A stretch of 64,000 nucleotides of DNA from positions 1 to 64,000 of the forward strand of contig CAMCOD010000007.1 in NCBI GenBank assembly GCA_945876435.1, in the 5' to 3' direction. Below are positions 8,289 to 17,105 of the stretch, one piece after another; positions within the stretch are counted from its first letter, which is position 1, and each line of letters starts with the position of its first letter. The stretch comes from an uncultured Clostridia bacterium (lineage in GTDB: Bacteria; Bacillota; Clostridia; Oscillospirales; Ruminococcaceae). The translations under genes were made by a program, and so were the position numbers. A model generated the notes under the pieces. It was not told the DNA's origin. It was given only the letters and a program-made list of their open reading frames with translations, and did not search any database.

Positions 8289-9187
8289 TGAATGAAAAAA
8301 CAACCAAATCTGCCTTTGTTGCCATCATCGGCAAACCAAACGCCGGCAAATCTTCTTTGCTGAATCTGTTGATCGGCGAGAAGATCGCCATTACTTCCGA
8401 TAAACCGCAGACCACAAGAACCCGTATCACTGGCGTTTTAACGGACGAGGAGACGCAGCTTGTGTTTATCGACACACCCGGTCTCCATAAAGCCAAAAAT
8501 AAACTCAGCGAATATATGGTAAAACAAGTCGATGAGTCCATTGCCGACGTAGACTGTGCCGTTTTGGTGACCGAAGCCTTCGGCGAGATCTACACTGCGG
8601 AAAAAGAACTGATCGAAGCGCTGAAAACCATGCACATTCCTGCGATTCTCGCCATGAACAAAATCGACCTTCTGGAGGATAAATCCACCATGCTTCCAAA
8701 GCTGCTGGAATTTCAGAAGCTGTACGATTTCGAGGAGATTATCCCCATCAGCGTGCAGGAAAACGACGGCATCGACATTTTGATGAAGGCCATCAAGGCA
8801 CAGGCGCAGGAAGGACCGCACTTCTTCCCGGAGGATACCCTGACTGATCAGCCGGAAAAGGTGATTGCCGCGGAGATTATCCGGGAAAAAGTGCTGAAAA
8901 ATATGAGGGACGAAATTCCCCACGGCACCGCGGTCATCATTGAACGGATGAGAGAGCGGGACGGGCGGAATATAATGGATATCGACGCCACCATCCTCTG
9001 TGAGAAATCCAGCCATAAAGGAATGATCATCGGCAAACAGGGCAGCATGCTGAAAAAAATCGGCACAGAAGCCCGTTTGGAATTGGAGAATTTCCTGGAC
9101 TGTAAGGTCAGTCTGAAATGCTGGGTAAAGATCCGGGAGGACTGGCGAAACAGTTCCTCCGCTATGCGGGATTTGGGCTTCAACTAA
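8288..9187 (+). CDS. era: GTPase Era
   Basis: 299 residues, the usual length. G1 is GKPNAGKSSLLN, G3 is DTPGLHK and G4 is MNKIDLL. The C-terminal KH domain includes KGMIIGKQGSMLKKIG. Era binds the 3' end of 16S rRNA and is needed for 30S assembly, which fits its position directly after ybeY with a one-base overlap. No unusual residues were seen. The era stop is followed by 69 untranslated bases and then the small yqzL-like gene. Confidence 0.97.
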   Translation: MNEKTTKSAFVAIIGKPNAGKSSLLNLLIGEKIAITSDKPQTTRTRITGVLTDEETQLVFIDTPGLHKAKNKLSEYMVKQVDESIADVDCAVLVTEAFGEIYTAEKELIEALKTMHIPAILAMNKIDLLEDKSTMLPKLLEFQKLYDFEEIIPISVQENDGIDILMKAIKAQAQEGPHFFPEDTLTDQPEKVIAAEIIREKVLKNMRDEIPHGTAVIIERMRERDGRNIMDIDATILCEKSSHKGMIIGKQGSMLKKIGTEARLELENFLDCKVSLKCWVKIREDWRNSSSAMRDLGFN

Positions 9188-9256
9188 TATTTAACAGCAA
9201 TAGTCTGTCTGTTTCGGGGAAAACTCCTTGTAGAACATCCTGAAGGAGGTTTTTTC

Positions 9257-9421
9257 ATGAACAGACAGGAGTCCGCGTGGGAACGCTTTGAGAAAACAGG
9301 CTGCATTTTTGATTATCTGGCCTATTGCCGGATTTCCAGCGGCCAGGGGACAGAAGGTGGCTTGTCTTATGCTGATTTCGACCGACGGCATCGTGCTGAA
9401 AACGAAGCCAGTGGGCAATGA
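9257..9421 (+). CDS. yqzL: YqzL-like small protein between era and recO
   Basis: 54 codons plus stop, with a perfect AAGGAGG at 9243-9249. The protein starts MNRQESAWERFEKTGCIFDY. The W-x2-F-x2-TG-x4-YL core is that of YqzL, a short protein of unknown function that sits between era and recO in Bacillus as well. Synteny plus motif make the call. The frame then runs 53 bases into recO in another reading frame, so the last 18 or so residues (from about residue 38) overlap the recO start and look less conserved in style. Translational coupling to recO is likely. Confidence 0.75.
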   Translation: MNRQESAWERFEKTGCIFDYLAYCRISSGQGTEGGLSYADFDRRHRAENEASGQ

Positions 9422-10118
9422 CGATCATGTTTATACGCTCCTGACCCGGGAAAAGGGCGTAATCACCGCCTTCGCGCGAAACCGCCAGAAGATTTCCCGG
9501 GGAATGGGGTCGGCGCTGGAACTGTTTACCTACTCCAATTTCGTTCTGTTTCAGTCCAAGGACCGCTATTCTATCAATACAGCCAGCAGCAATAAGATTT
9601 TTTTTGGTATCCGCAGCGATATTGAAAAGGTCTCGCTGGCCTCTTACTTATCCGAACTGTTGATCGAACTGGCTCCGGAGGAAGGGGAGGACCCCAACGA
9701 CTATGCGCGCCTTTTCCTTAACTGTCTGTCCATGCTGGAAACCGGCAAGCGCAGCGTTTTGTTTATCAAACCTCTCTTTGAGCTGCGGCTGATGGCTATG
9801 GCTGGCTATATGCCGGATCTGCTGGGCTGCTCGGTTTGTGGAAAATCGGAAGGGAAAAGCCTCAGCTTTCTTCCGTCCAGCGGCTCTCTCCTGTGCCAGG
9901 ACTGCATGGCGCAGGCAACCGGTCAGCTTGCTATACAACTTAGCCCTGGGGAACTGGCTGCCATGCGGCACATAATCTATGCGCCTATGGAGAAGCTGTT
10001 TTCTTTTGCTCTGCCGGATGAAGCGCTCAAACGTCTTTCCTCCATTGCGGAGACATACATTTATCATCAACTGGATAAAACATTCACTACATTGGAATTT
10101 TATCATACACTCCTTTGA
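9369..10118 (+). CDS. recO: DNA repair protein RecO
   Basis: 249 residues from the ATG at 9369; AAGGTGG lies about 8 bases upstream, and the sequence then begins MLISTDGIVLKTKPVGNDD, the normal RecO N terminus (OB fold). An open frame continues upstream to 9288 but carries no homology and overlaps the yqzL-like gene. The helical domain follows, with a C4 zinc knuckle CSVCGKSEG...CQDC near residues 155-180. RecO loads RecA onto SSB-coated single strands with RecR. It is followed after 23 bases by mutS2. Confidence 0.94.
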   Translation: MLISTDGIVLKTKPVGNDDHVYTLLTREKGVITAFARNRQKISRGMGSALELFTYSNFVLFQSKDRYSINTASSNKIFFGIRSDIEKVSLASYLSELLIELAPEEGEDPNDYARLFLNCLSMLETGKRSVLFIKPLFELRLMAMAGYMPDLLGCSVCGKSEGKSLSFLPSSGSLLCQDCMAQATGQLAIQLSPGELAAMRHIIYAPMEKLFSFALPDEALKRLSSIAETYIYHQLDKTFTTLEFYHTLL

Positions 10119-10141
10119 CAGAATTCGAAAGGAGGATGAAC

Positions 10142-12556
10142 ATGGTTCATTCCGAAAAATATTGCCGTGCTTTGGAACTGGACAAGGTTCTGAAACGGCT
10201 TTCTGATCTGTGCAGTTGTGACGAGAGCCAGAAATTGGCCCTTAATTTACAGCCGGTCACAGATCTTGTGCAGGCGCAGGCACTGATGAAAAAAACTTCC
10301 GATGCCTATATGCTTTCTGCTCGTTATGGCGCGCCAACCATACACCGGCTGAAGAATTGCTGCGACTCCCTGGCCAGAGCGGAAAAAGGCTCCAACCTGT
10401 CTCTGGGCGAATTGCTGCAGGTGGCTTCAGTGCTGTCCAACATTCGCTCGGTAAAGGATTGGAGAAACCGCTGTGATGCTTCCAAAACCTCTCTGGACGA
10501 GCTTTTCCAACTGCTTTCTCCCAATAAAGCTTTGGAGAATGCCATTCGAAACGCCATTCTTTCCGATGAGGAAGTAGCAGATGCCGCCAGCAAAGAGCTG
10601 GGGGATATCCGCAGAAAAATCAACAGTGCTCAGCTTCGGATCCGTGAAAAGCTGGACAAGCTGATCCACTCCACTTCCCAAAGCAAATTCCTCCAGGAAA
10701 GCATCATTACCATGCGAGACGGACGCTTTGTTGTACCGGTGAAAAGCGAATACCGCTCCGAGGTAAAGGGTTTGATTCACGACACCTCTGCCAGCGGCGC
10801 CACTGTGTTCGTCGAGCCTATGGCAGTGGTGGAAGCCAACAATGAAATCAAAGTCTTACAGGCAAAAGAGAAGCGGGAGATCGAGCGCATCATCGCCGAA
10901 CTGTCCGCGGAGGTAGGAGTTTACGCTCAATCCATTATTTCCAGCTATGAACTGCTGGTGGAAATCGACCTGTACTTCGCGAAAGCGGCTTTGGCTTACA
11001 AAATGAAGGCTTCTGTACCGATCCTTACGGATAACGGACAGGTGGAGCTGAAAAAAGCCCGCCATCCGCTGATCGATCCGGAAAAAGTTGTGCCCACTGA
11101 CGTCACTTTGGGCAAAAGCTTCGATACTTTGGTTATTACCGGCCCAAATACCGGCGGTAAAACCGTTACATTAAAGACCATTGGCCTGTTGACCCTGATG
11201 GCTATGTGCGGCTTGATGATCCCGGCCAACGAAAACAGCTCCATTTCTGTTTTCAAAAAGGTGCTGGTGGATATCGGCGACGAACAAAGCATTGAACAGA
11301 GCCTTTCCACATTCTCCGCCCACATGACCAACACAGTTTCTATCATTGAAGAAGCCGACAGTGACAGTTTGGTACTCCTGGATGAGTTGGGTGCCGGTAC
11401 AGACCCGGTAGAAGGCGCAGCTCTGGCGATTTCCATCTTGGAGAGGCTGGCGCTTTATGGCGCAAAGATCGCCGCAACCACTCACTATGCGGAAATCAAA
11501 ATGTATGCCCTGACCACACCTCGTGTCCAGAATGCCTCCTGTGAGTTTGATGTAGAGACCTTGAAGCCGACCTACCGTCTGCTCATCGGTATTCCAGGTA
11601 AATCCAATGCTTTTGCCATCAGCCAAAGGCTGGGATTGGATGAAAGTATCATCGAAAATGCCCGTCGAAACATTTCCACTGAAAACAGCCGTTTTGAGGA
11701 CGTAATCTCTCAGCTTGACACGGCACGTCAGGAATTGGAAAAAGAAAAGGAGACGGTTGCTCAGCTCCGTCTGCAACAGGAAAAAGACAAGCAGGATTGG
11801 GAACGTTACAAAATCCAGGTCAATAAGGACATGGAAAAGGAACTACAGCAAGCCCAGGATAAGGCCAACCGCATTGTCTCCTCTGTTCGCGCCGAATCGG
11901 AAAAACTCCTGCAGGAGCTGGATGATATCCGGCGGCAGAAGGAGAGCGCCGAGTTCTCCAAACTGGTGCAGGGCGCAAAAGCCGGCTATCGTTCCGCTAT
12001 CAATAAGCTGACCGATACGGCCAATCCGGTTATTCAAGGGCTTCAGGAGGACTATGTTCTCCCTCGTCCATTGAAAAAAGGGGACAGCGTTCTGATCGTG
12101 AAGCTGCAGCAGGAAGGTACTGTTCTTTCTGAAGCGGACGGCTCAAACTGTGTTATGGTTCAGGCCGGCATCATGAAAACCAAAGTCGCGGTGGATGAAC
12201 TGCGCCTGATCGAAAAAAAAGGCGGCGTGACCTTGAACGGCTCGGCCCGCAAGCAGCCGAAACAAAAAACAGGCTCCGTTTCCAAGACCATCACCAGCCG
12301 CAGTGAGCGCAGCGCCAGCAGCGAGGTGGATCTGCGGGGTATGACCGTAGAGGAAGGGCTTATGGTCATGGATCAGTACATCGACAATTGTGTGCTGTCC
12401 GGCGTGAAAACCATCACCATCATCCATGGCAAAGGTACCGGCGTGCTGCGCAAAGCGGTACAGTCTCACCTGAAAAACAATAAAGCGGTGCGTACTTTCC
12501 GACTTGGCGTTTACGGTGAGGGAGAATCCGGCGTTACAATCGCCGAACTGAAATAA
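10142..12556 (+). CDS. mutS2: MutS2 (endonuclease MutS2 / ribosome collision factor RqcU)
   Basis: 804 residues from the ATG at 10142. AAAGGAGG sits 6 bases upstream, while an ATG at 10136 abuts that site. In order: a MutS-like core and clamp, the ATPase with Walker A GPNTGGKTVTLKT and Walker B DSLVLLDELGAGTDP, a long coiled coil (about 510-620), a KOW-like segment, and a C-terminal Smr domain with VDLRGMTVEEG and IIHGKGTGVLRKAV. It lacks the mismatch-recognition domain I. In Bacillus it splits collided ribosomes and also suppresses recombination. The canonical mismatch MutS is encoded separately at 36598-39207. A terminator follows. Confidence 0.96.
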   Translation: MVHSEKYCRALELDKVLKRLSDLCSCDESQKLALNLQPVTDLVQAQALMKKTSDAYMLSARYGAPTIHRLKNCCDSLARAEKGSNLSLGELLQVASVLSNIRSVKDWRNRCDASKTSLDELFQLLSPNKALENAIRNAILSDEEVADAASKELGDIRRKINSAQLRIREKLDKLIHSTSQSKFLQESIITMRDGRFVVPVKSEYRSEVKGLIHDTSASGATVFVEPMAVVEANNEIKVLQAKEKREIERIIAELSAEVGVYAQSIISSYELLVEIDLYFAKAALAYKMKASVPILTDNGQVELKKARHPLIDPEKVVPTDVTLGKSFDTLVITGPNTGGKTVTLKTIGLLTLMAMCGLMIPANENSSISVFKKVLVDIGDEQSIEQSLSTFSAHMTNTVSIIEEADSDSLVLLDELGAGTDPVEGAALAISILERLALYGAKIAATTHYAEIKMYALTTPRVQNASCEFDVETLKPTYRLLIGIPGKSNAFAISQRLGLDESIIENARRNISTENSRFEDVISQLDTARQELEKEKETVAQLRLQQEKDKQDWERYKIQVNKDMEKELQQAQDKANRIVSSVRAESEKLLQELDDIRRQKESAEFSKLVQGAKAGYRSAINKLTDTANPVIQGLQEDYVLPRPLKKGDSVLIVKLQQEGTVLSEADGSNCVMVQAGIMKTKVAVDELRLIEKKGGVTLNGSARKQPKQKTGSVSKTITSRSERSASSEVDLRGMTVEEGLMVMDQYIDNCVLSGVKTITIIHGKGTGVLRKAVQSHLKNNKAVRTFRLGVYGEGESGVTIAELK

Positions 12557-12578
12557 AAAAGTGAAAAAATCCTTTCGG

Positions 12579-12616
12579 CCTGCTTTTCCACAAGGGAAAG
12601 CAGGTCATTTTCTTTT
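12579..12616 (+). terminator. Intrinsic terminator after mutS2
   Basis: CCTGCTTTTCC / GGGAAAGCAGG (12579-12604), loop ACAA, followed by TCATTTTCTTTT. Confidence 0.8.
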
Positions 12617-12685
12617 GTTTTTGCTTTGATTTCGCTGCAAAGTGACGAATTTTCATAAAATTCTTGAAAAACAGGGGTTTTCTAC

Positions 12686-12714
12686 TGTTCTTTTCATCGG
12701 AAAAGCGCTATAAT
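12686..12714 (+). promoter_or_regulatory. Promoter for the M42 peptidase gene
   Basis: TGTTCT (12686-12691), 17-base spacer, perfect TATAAT (12709-12714), about 30 bases before the ATG at 12745. The -35 box is weak. Confidence 0.55.
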
Positions 12715-12744
12715 AAAACTAAATTTGTAAGGAGGTATCTTATT

Positions 12745-13785
12745 ATGGTTAATGTTGCAAATTATAAAGATTATCTGTTCGATGTTACCAAAAAGATCAT
12801 GTCCATTGACAGCCCAAGCGGTTACTATTGGAATGTAACCGAAGCGGTTCGAGAAATCGCGGAAGGTTTGGGTTATCCCTTCGAGCGCCTGGAAAAAGGC
12901 TGCGGAATTATCACTGTTGACGGCGAAGACAACAGCCGCTGCACCATGCTGTCCGCCCATGTGGACACTCTGGGTCTGATGGTTCGCTCCATCCTGCCAA
13001 ATGGTGACCTGCGCTTCACCTGCATCGGCGGTCCGATCCTGCCAACCCTTGACGGTGAATACTGCAATATCATTACCAGAAGCGGCAAGGTTTACACCGG
13101 TACCATCCTGTGCAAAGACGCTGCCGTTCATGTTCATCCAAACGCTTCTACTTCTCCACGAAATGACGAAACCATGATCGTCCGCATCGACGAGCAGGTT
13201 CACAACAAAGCGGATGTGGAAGCTCTGGGCATCTGCTCCGGCGACTACATTGCTTACGATCCCAAAACCGTCGTTACCGAAAGCGGCTTCCTGAAATCCC
13301 GCTTCATCGATGACAAAGGTTCCGTTGCCTGCCTACTGACTCTGCTAAAAATTATGAAAGAAGAAGGTCTGAAGCCAAAGAACAAAGTTAAGATCTTCAT
13401 CTCCGTCTTTGAAGAAGTTGGCCACGGCGCATCCTATGTTCCGTCTGATGTAAATGAAGTGATTGCGGTTGATATGGGCTGCATCGGTTTGGATCTGAAC
13501 TGCACCGAGTATGATGTCTCCATCTGTGCCAAAGACTCCGGCGGTCCATACGATTATGAGATGACCACCAGAATGATCAATCTAGCCAAAGAAAACAACC
13601 TGAAGTACGCAGTTGATATTTACCCAAGATACGGCTCTGACGTTGGCGCAGCTCTCAAAGGCGGCAACAACATCAAAGGCGCACTCATCGGCCCAGGCGT
13701 ATGCGCTTCCCACGGTATGGAACGCACCCATTACTCCGCTCTGGAAAACACCATCAAACTGCTTCTCCTGTACCTTGATTGCTAA
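12745..13785 (+). CDS. M42 family metallopeptidase (glutamyl/aminopeptidase)
   Basis: 346 residues; the ATG at 12745 has AAGGAGG 9 bases upstream. Metal-site motifs are in place: SAHVDTLGLMV (His, Asp), SRFIDDKGSVACL (bridging Asp), SVFEEVGHGAS (catalytic Glu and ligand Glu), VDMGCIG and GMERTHYSALENT (terminal His). M42 enzymes form self-compartmentalising tetrahedral dodecamers that trim peptides in the cytoplasm. Related glucanase/deblocking aminopeptidase annotations are common for this family. It is monocistronic, between its own promoter and a strong terminator. Confidence 0.93.
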   Translation: MVNVANYKDYLFDVTKKIMSIDSPSGYYWNVTEAVREIAEGLGYPFERLEKGCGIITVDGEDNSRCTMLSAHVDTLGLMVRSILPNGDLRFTCIGGPILPTLDGEYCNIITRSGKVYTGTILCKDAAVHVHPNASTSPRNDETMIVRIDEQVHNKADVEALGICSGDYIAYDPKTVVTESGFLKSRFIDDKGSVACLLTLLKIMKEEGLKPKNKVKIFISVFEEVGHGASYVPSDVNEVIAVDMGCIGLDLNCTEYDVSICAKDSGGPYDYEMTTRMINLAKENNLKYAVDIYPRYGSDVGAALKGGNNIKGALIGPGVCASHGMERTHYSALENTIKLLLLYLDC

Positions 13786-13797
13786 TTTGAAACGAAA

Positions 13798-13828
13798 AGA
13801 CCCTGAGGATATCTCAGGGTCTTTTTTT
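13798..13828 (+). terminator. Intrinsic terminator after the M42 peptidase gene
   Basis: Perfect 10-bp stem AGACCCTGAG / CTCAGGGTCT with loop GATAT, followed by seven T. Confidence 0.93.
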
Positions 13829-13875
13829 ATGCTCGGCGGCATAAAATCCACTGAGAACAAACAGGTGGTGGTTTT

Positions 13876-14601
13876 ATGCGAATTATTGGTATTCGTCGGT
13901 CGATCATACAGCTGGTTGCGGCTGTTTTGGGCATCAGTATTTTTCTCGGCGGCATCTGGTCGTTGATCCATCATGTGGGCGAGAGCCGCCCCGTCTATGT
14001 GCAGTATCACGCAAGACCGCAGATCATCATTGACGCAGGTCATGGCGGCTTGGATGGCGGCGCAGTGGGCATCAACAATGTGGTAGAGAAGGAGATCAAC
14101 CTGGGGATCAGCCTGAAACTGGCGGATCTGCTGCGGCTCAATGGTTTTGACGTGATCCTCACTCGATCGGACGATAATTCCATCCATGACCCGGAGGAAA
14201 GCAGTCCAACCCGGCAAAAACGCTCGGATATGTACAACCGGCGGGATATTATGGAAGCCCATCCCAACGCAATTTTTATCAGTATTCACCAGAATAAGTT
14301 CAGTGATCCTTCCTGCAAAGGGGCTCAGGTTTTCTACAGCATCAATCACCAAGATTCAGAAGCTTTGGCACAGACGATCCAGGACCAGTTTCGGGAAAAA
14401 CTGCAGCAGGATAACAACCGGCAGATCAAGGCCGCTGATGAGGGATTATTTTTGCTTTACAACGCCAAAATTCCGGCGGTTATGGTGGAGTGCGGCTTTC
14501 TTTCCAATCAGCTGGACTGTGACAATCTCTGTGACACACAGTACCAGAAAAAAGTGGCCTTTGTTATTTATTTGAGCCTGATAGACTTTTATAATCGCTG
14601 A
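13876..14601 (+). CDS. cwlD: N-acetylmuramoyl-L-alanine amidase CwlD (spore cortex)
   Basis: 241 residues with an N-terminal membrane anchor (about 10-32). The Amidase_3 domain is complete: IIIDAGHGGLDGG (zinc His), EKEINLG (Glu), FISIHQNKF (zinc His) and MVECGFLSN (catalytic Glu). CwlD cleaves the peptide side chain from muramic acid so that muramic-delta-lactam can form in the spore cortex, acting outside the forespore or mother-cell membrane. Identity as CwlD rather than a vegetative amidase rests on its size, the single anchor without binding repeats, and the sporulation genes nearby. The start follows AGGTGGTGG. It contrasts with the degenerate amidase at 694-3528. Confidence 0.9.
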   Translation: MRIIGIRRSIIQLVAAVLGISIFLGGIWSLIHHVGESRPVYVQYHARPQIIIDAGHGGLDGGAVGINNVVEKEINLGISLKLADLLRLNGFDVILTRSDDNSIHDPEESSPTRQKRSDMYNRRDIMEAHPNAIFISIHQNKFSDPSCKGAQVFYSINHQDSEALAQTIQDQFREKLQQDNNRQIKAADEGLFLLYNAKIPAVMVECGFLSNQLDCDNLCDTQYQKKVAFVIYLSLIDFYNR

Positions 14602-14605
14602 ACGC

Positions 14606-14634
14606 TGGAACGGGGCAGTCGAATCTGCTATAAT
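14606..14634 (+). promoter_or_regulatory. Sigma-A-like promoter for radA
   Basis: TGGAAC (14606-14611), 17-base spacer, perfect TATAAT (14629-14634), 28 bases before the radA ATG. Confidence 0.6.
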
Positions 14635-14662
14635 GTAGAATAAGAGAAAGGATGTGCTGAAA

Positions 14663-16027
14663 ATGGCAAAATCGAAAAACTGTTACGTTTGCACCGAGTG
14701 TGGCAGTGTACAATCCCGATGGATGGGGAAGTGTCCGGACTGCGGAAGCTGGAATACGCTTGAGGAGACGGTTCCGGAAGAAAGCGCTCCCAAAGGGAAA
14801 GCAGCACCTGCTTCGGCAGCTGTTACTGTGATCAGCACGCTGAAAGAGATTGATTCTTCCGAGGAAAATCGCTATACCACCGAAATGAGTGAGCTGAACC
14901 GCGTGTTAGGCGGCGGCATTGTGCCAGGCTCTGTAATCCTGCTCAGCGGCGATCCTGGTATTGGAAAGTCTACTCTGCTGCTGCAAATCTGCCAGAGTAT
15001 CTCCGACGGAGCAAAAATCCTATATATTTCCGGTGAGGAAAGCCTGCGGCAGATTAAGCTGCGAGCCGGCCGTCTTGGTGTGGAAACAGAAAACCTGCTT
15101 CTTGGCGCCACCACCAATATTGAGGCGGTAATTGAGGCGATCCACCGCTTAAAACCGGACATTGTTATGGTGGACTCGATCCAGACCATGAACCTGAGCA
15201 GCCTGAATTCTACAACCGGTTCCGTTTCTCAGGTACGGGAATGCACACAACTTCTGATCAACACAGCCAAAAGCCTGGAAATCCCCACATTTATTGTAGG
15301 CCATGTCAATAAGGACGGCAACATTGCCGGCCCGAAAGTCATGGAACACATGGTTGACGCGGTACTGTACTTTGAAGGAGAACGAAATCTCAGTTACCGC
15401 ATCCTCCGTGCCATAAAAAACCGCTACGGCTCCACCAACGAAATTGGGGTGTTTGAAATGCAGGAAAGTGGCCTTGTGGAAGTCCAGAATCCCTCTATGG
15501 CTATGCTGGAGGGCCGCCCGCAAAACGTTTCAGGCACTTGCGTTGCCTGCGTGATGGAAGGTTCCCGGCCAATTCTGGCAGAGGTGCAGGCTCTTGTCAG
15601 CAAAACCAGCTTCGGGCAGCCAAGAAGGACCTCCACCGGTTTTGATTATAACCGGGCAGCCCTGCTTACTGCTGTGCTGGAGAAGCGCTGTGGCTATTTC
15701 TTTGGCAATCTGGACAGTTATATCAATGTAATCGGCGGACTTCGCTTGGACGAGCCGGCGGCAGATCTGGCAGTAGCTCTTTCCTTGGCTTCCAATTTGC
15801 TGGATCGTCCCATTTCCGATGATTTGGTGGCTTTTGGAGAGATCGGTCTTGCCGGCGAGATCCGAATGGTAAACCGGGCAGCAGACCGGGTCAAAGAGGC
15901 AGAGCGCTTGGGTTTCGCGCGCTGCGTTCTTCCGAAGCAGTGTCTGTCCGCACTAAACTTCAGTCCGAAAATCCAGTTGATCCCGGTTTCCAGTCTGGCG
16001 CAGGCGATCCAACTGCTGCTTCGATGA
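14663..16027 (+). CDS. radA: DNA repair protein RadA
   Basis: 454 residues. It opens with a C4 zinc knuckle (YVCTECGS, GKCPDCGSW). The RecA-like ATPase follows with Walker A LSGDPGIGKSTLLL and VDSIQTMNL. The RadA motif reads KNRYGS rather than the usual KNRFGS, a conservative change. The C terminus is a Lon-protease-like domain without an obvious catalytic dyad (GLAGEIRMVNRAADR). RadA promotes branch migration and processing of recombination intermediates. An in-frame GTG at 14654 sits closer to AGAAAGG and is a possible start. The last 75 bases overlap a convergent small gene on the minus strand. Confidence 0.95.
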   Translation: MAKSKNCYVCTECGSVQSRWMGKCPDCGSWNTLEETVPEESAPKGKAAPASAAVTVISTLKEIDSSEENRYTTEMSELNRVLGGGIVPGSVILLSGDPGIGKSTLLLQICQSISDGAKILYISGEESLRQIKLRAGRLGVETENLLLGATTNIEAVIEAIHRLKPDIVMVDSIQTMNLSSLNSTTGSVSQVRECTQLLINTAKSLEIPTFIVGHVNKDGNIAGPKVMEHMVDAVLYFEGERNLSYRILRAIKNRYGSTNEIGVFEMQESGLVEVQNPSMAMLEGRPQNVSGTCVACVMEGSRPILAEVQALVSKTSFGQPRRTSTGFDYNRAALLTAVLEKRCGYFFGNLDSYINVIGGLRLDEPAADLAVALSLASNLLDRPISDDLVAFGEIGLAGEIRMVNRAADRVKEAERLGFARCVLPKQCLSALNFSPKIQLIPVSSLAQAIQLLLR

Positions 16028-16159
16028 TGGGAGAATATCCCGGGCATCCGTAAAATAGGGGCAGTCTCCAAACGCTTGCTGGACAGGCTGAGTGCCTTCC
16101 ATCGTGCAATAACCATCCCTCTGATGACGGCAGGGTTGACTGCATGGGAGCAAGTTCAT
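15953..16159 (-). CDS. Small Cys-motif protein (family sometimes labelled hydroxymyristoyl-ACP dehydratase, doubtful)
   Basis: 68 residues from the ATG at 16159 with AGGAG 7 bases upstream on the minus strand. The first half carries the family pattern: CSQPCRHQRDGYC...GDCPYF, five cysteines in the arrangement of a small metal-binding knuckle. I recognise this as a short Firmicutes family often carried under a hydroxymyristoyl-ACP dehydratase label. I see no hot-dog fold and do not accept that function. The C-terminal 25 residues are antisense to the end of radA. The conserved Cys block lies entirely outside radA, which argues that the gene is real and not a shadow. Confidence 0.65.
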   Translation of the reverse strand: MNLLPCSQPCRHQRDGYCTMEGTQPVQQAFGDCPYFTDARDILPSSKQQLDRLRQTGNRDQLDFRTEV

Positions 16160-16232
16160 GGAATCACTCCTTTCATCTCAATACAATGGTATTTTGTAAC
16201 AGGAGAAAGGATTTATACGAGGAGGCTGTGAA

Positions 16233-16976
16233 ATGAAAAAGGAGCAATTCCTGCCAATTCCGCATTGTCCGTCGGAAAAGGTATGTCGCTGCGCAGTTGG
16301 AGCGTCTTATCCGGAGCTTTGCGAAGCCCTTCTCAAGCTGAATATTGATGTTTTTCCAGTTCCAGCAAATACAAAATTATCCAGATTGGTGTCTTGTCAT
16401 GCGGATTTGCAGCTTGGTATGTTGAAAGGGGACACAGCAGCCGTTGGAAAAGGGGAGGACTCGCTGCGCAAACGGCTGGAACAACTTGGATTTTATGTGT
16501 TGGAAGGGACTTTGCCTTTAGCGGATCATTATCCAGAAGAAGCCGCTCTGGATTTTCTGTCTTTCGGGGATCTTTTGATCGGAAATAAAAAGATTATTGA
16601 GCAGCAGTATTTGTTAAATTTTTCACAAATACTGCATATAAAACAAGGCTATGCCAAATGCAATATTGTTCCGGTCAACAAACACGCGCTGATCACTTCC
16701 GACGTTTCTGCCGCAGCAACTTGCCGTGCTGCGGGTTTTCAGGTCCTTCAGATCCGTCCAGGTCATATTGAATTGCCTGGTTATGATACAGGCTTTCTTG
16801 GAGGCTGCTGCGGTTTGATCGCTCCGGACTGTCTGGCTGTTGCTGGAGATTTGAGCCGTCATCCGGATTACTCAGAGATACTGGATTTTCTTCATCAGCA
16901 TCATGTATCGATCCGAACATTATCCAAAGGAAAGCTCAAGGATGTGGGCGGAATCATTCCGCTGAAACAACGATAA
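16233..16976 (+). CDS. DUF6873-type GME-fold protein
   Basis: 247 residues; the ATG at 16233 follows GAGGAGG by 8 bases. The layout (CAVGASYPELCEALLKLNID, KQGYAKCNIVPVNKHALITSD, FLGGCCGLIAPDCLAVAGDL, FLHQHHVSIRTLSKGKLKDVGG) matches what I recall of the DUF6873 family. That family has a pentein/GME-like (guanidino-group-modifying enzyme) fold in Clostridia. The paired motif GYAKCNIVPV and GFLGGCCG would be expected around a pentein active site, but I cannot assign a catalytic Cys with confidence. It is a single gene ended by its own terminator. Function is unknown. Confidence 0.65.
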   Translation: MKKEQFLPIPHCPSEKVCRCAVGASYPELCEALLKLNIDVFPVPANTKLSRLVSCHADLQLGMLKGDTAAVGKGEDSLRKRLEQLGFYVLEGTLPLADHYPEEAALDFLSFGDLLIGNKKIIEQQYLLNFSQILHIKQGYAKCNIVPVNKHALITSDVSAAATCRAAGFQVLQIRPGHIELPGYDTGFLGGCCGLIAPDCLAVAGDLSRHPDYSEILDFLHQHHVSIRTLSKGKLKDVGGIIPLKQR

Positions 16977-16980
16977 ACCA

Positions 16981-17008
16981 AACCTTGCTGTACAGGCAAG
17001 GTTTTTGT
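16981..17008 (+). terminator. Intrinsic terminator after the DUF6873 gene
   Basis: AACCTTGC / GCAAGGTT (16981-17003) followed by TTTGTTTTG. Confidence 0.85.
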
Positions 17009-17040
17009 TTTGTAAAGCCACTGGATTTACGCAGCATCTA

Positions 17041-17049
17041 TGTTATAAT
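17041..17049 (+). promoter_or_regulatory. Extended -10 promoter for the tyrosine recombinase gene
   Basis: TGTTATAAT: a TGn extension plus a perfect TATAAT. The -35 at 17 bases (CTGGAT) is poor, which fits an extended -10 promoter. It would give a leader of about 175 bases before the ATG. Confidence 0.55.
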
Positions 17050-17065
17050 AAATATAGACTGACGG

Positions 17066-17097
17066 CCCAATTGACTTTAATTGGCTTTGAGAAGCCA
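17066..17097 (+). repeat. Two short inverted repeats in the recombinase leader
   Basis: CCAATT / AATTGG (17067-17072 and 17079-17084) and TGGCTT / AAGCCA (17082-17087 and 17092-17097) overlap each other, so only one can fold at a time. CCAATTGA (17067-17074) can alternatively pair with TCAATTGG at 17192-17199. This gives the leader mutually exclusive pairings. Confidence 0.5.
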
Positions 17098-17105
17098 CCC
17101 CCCTC

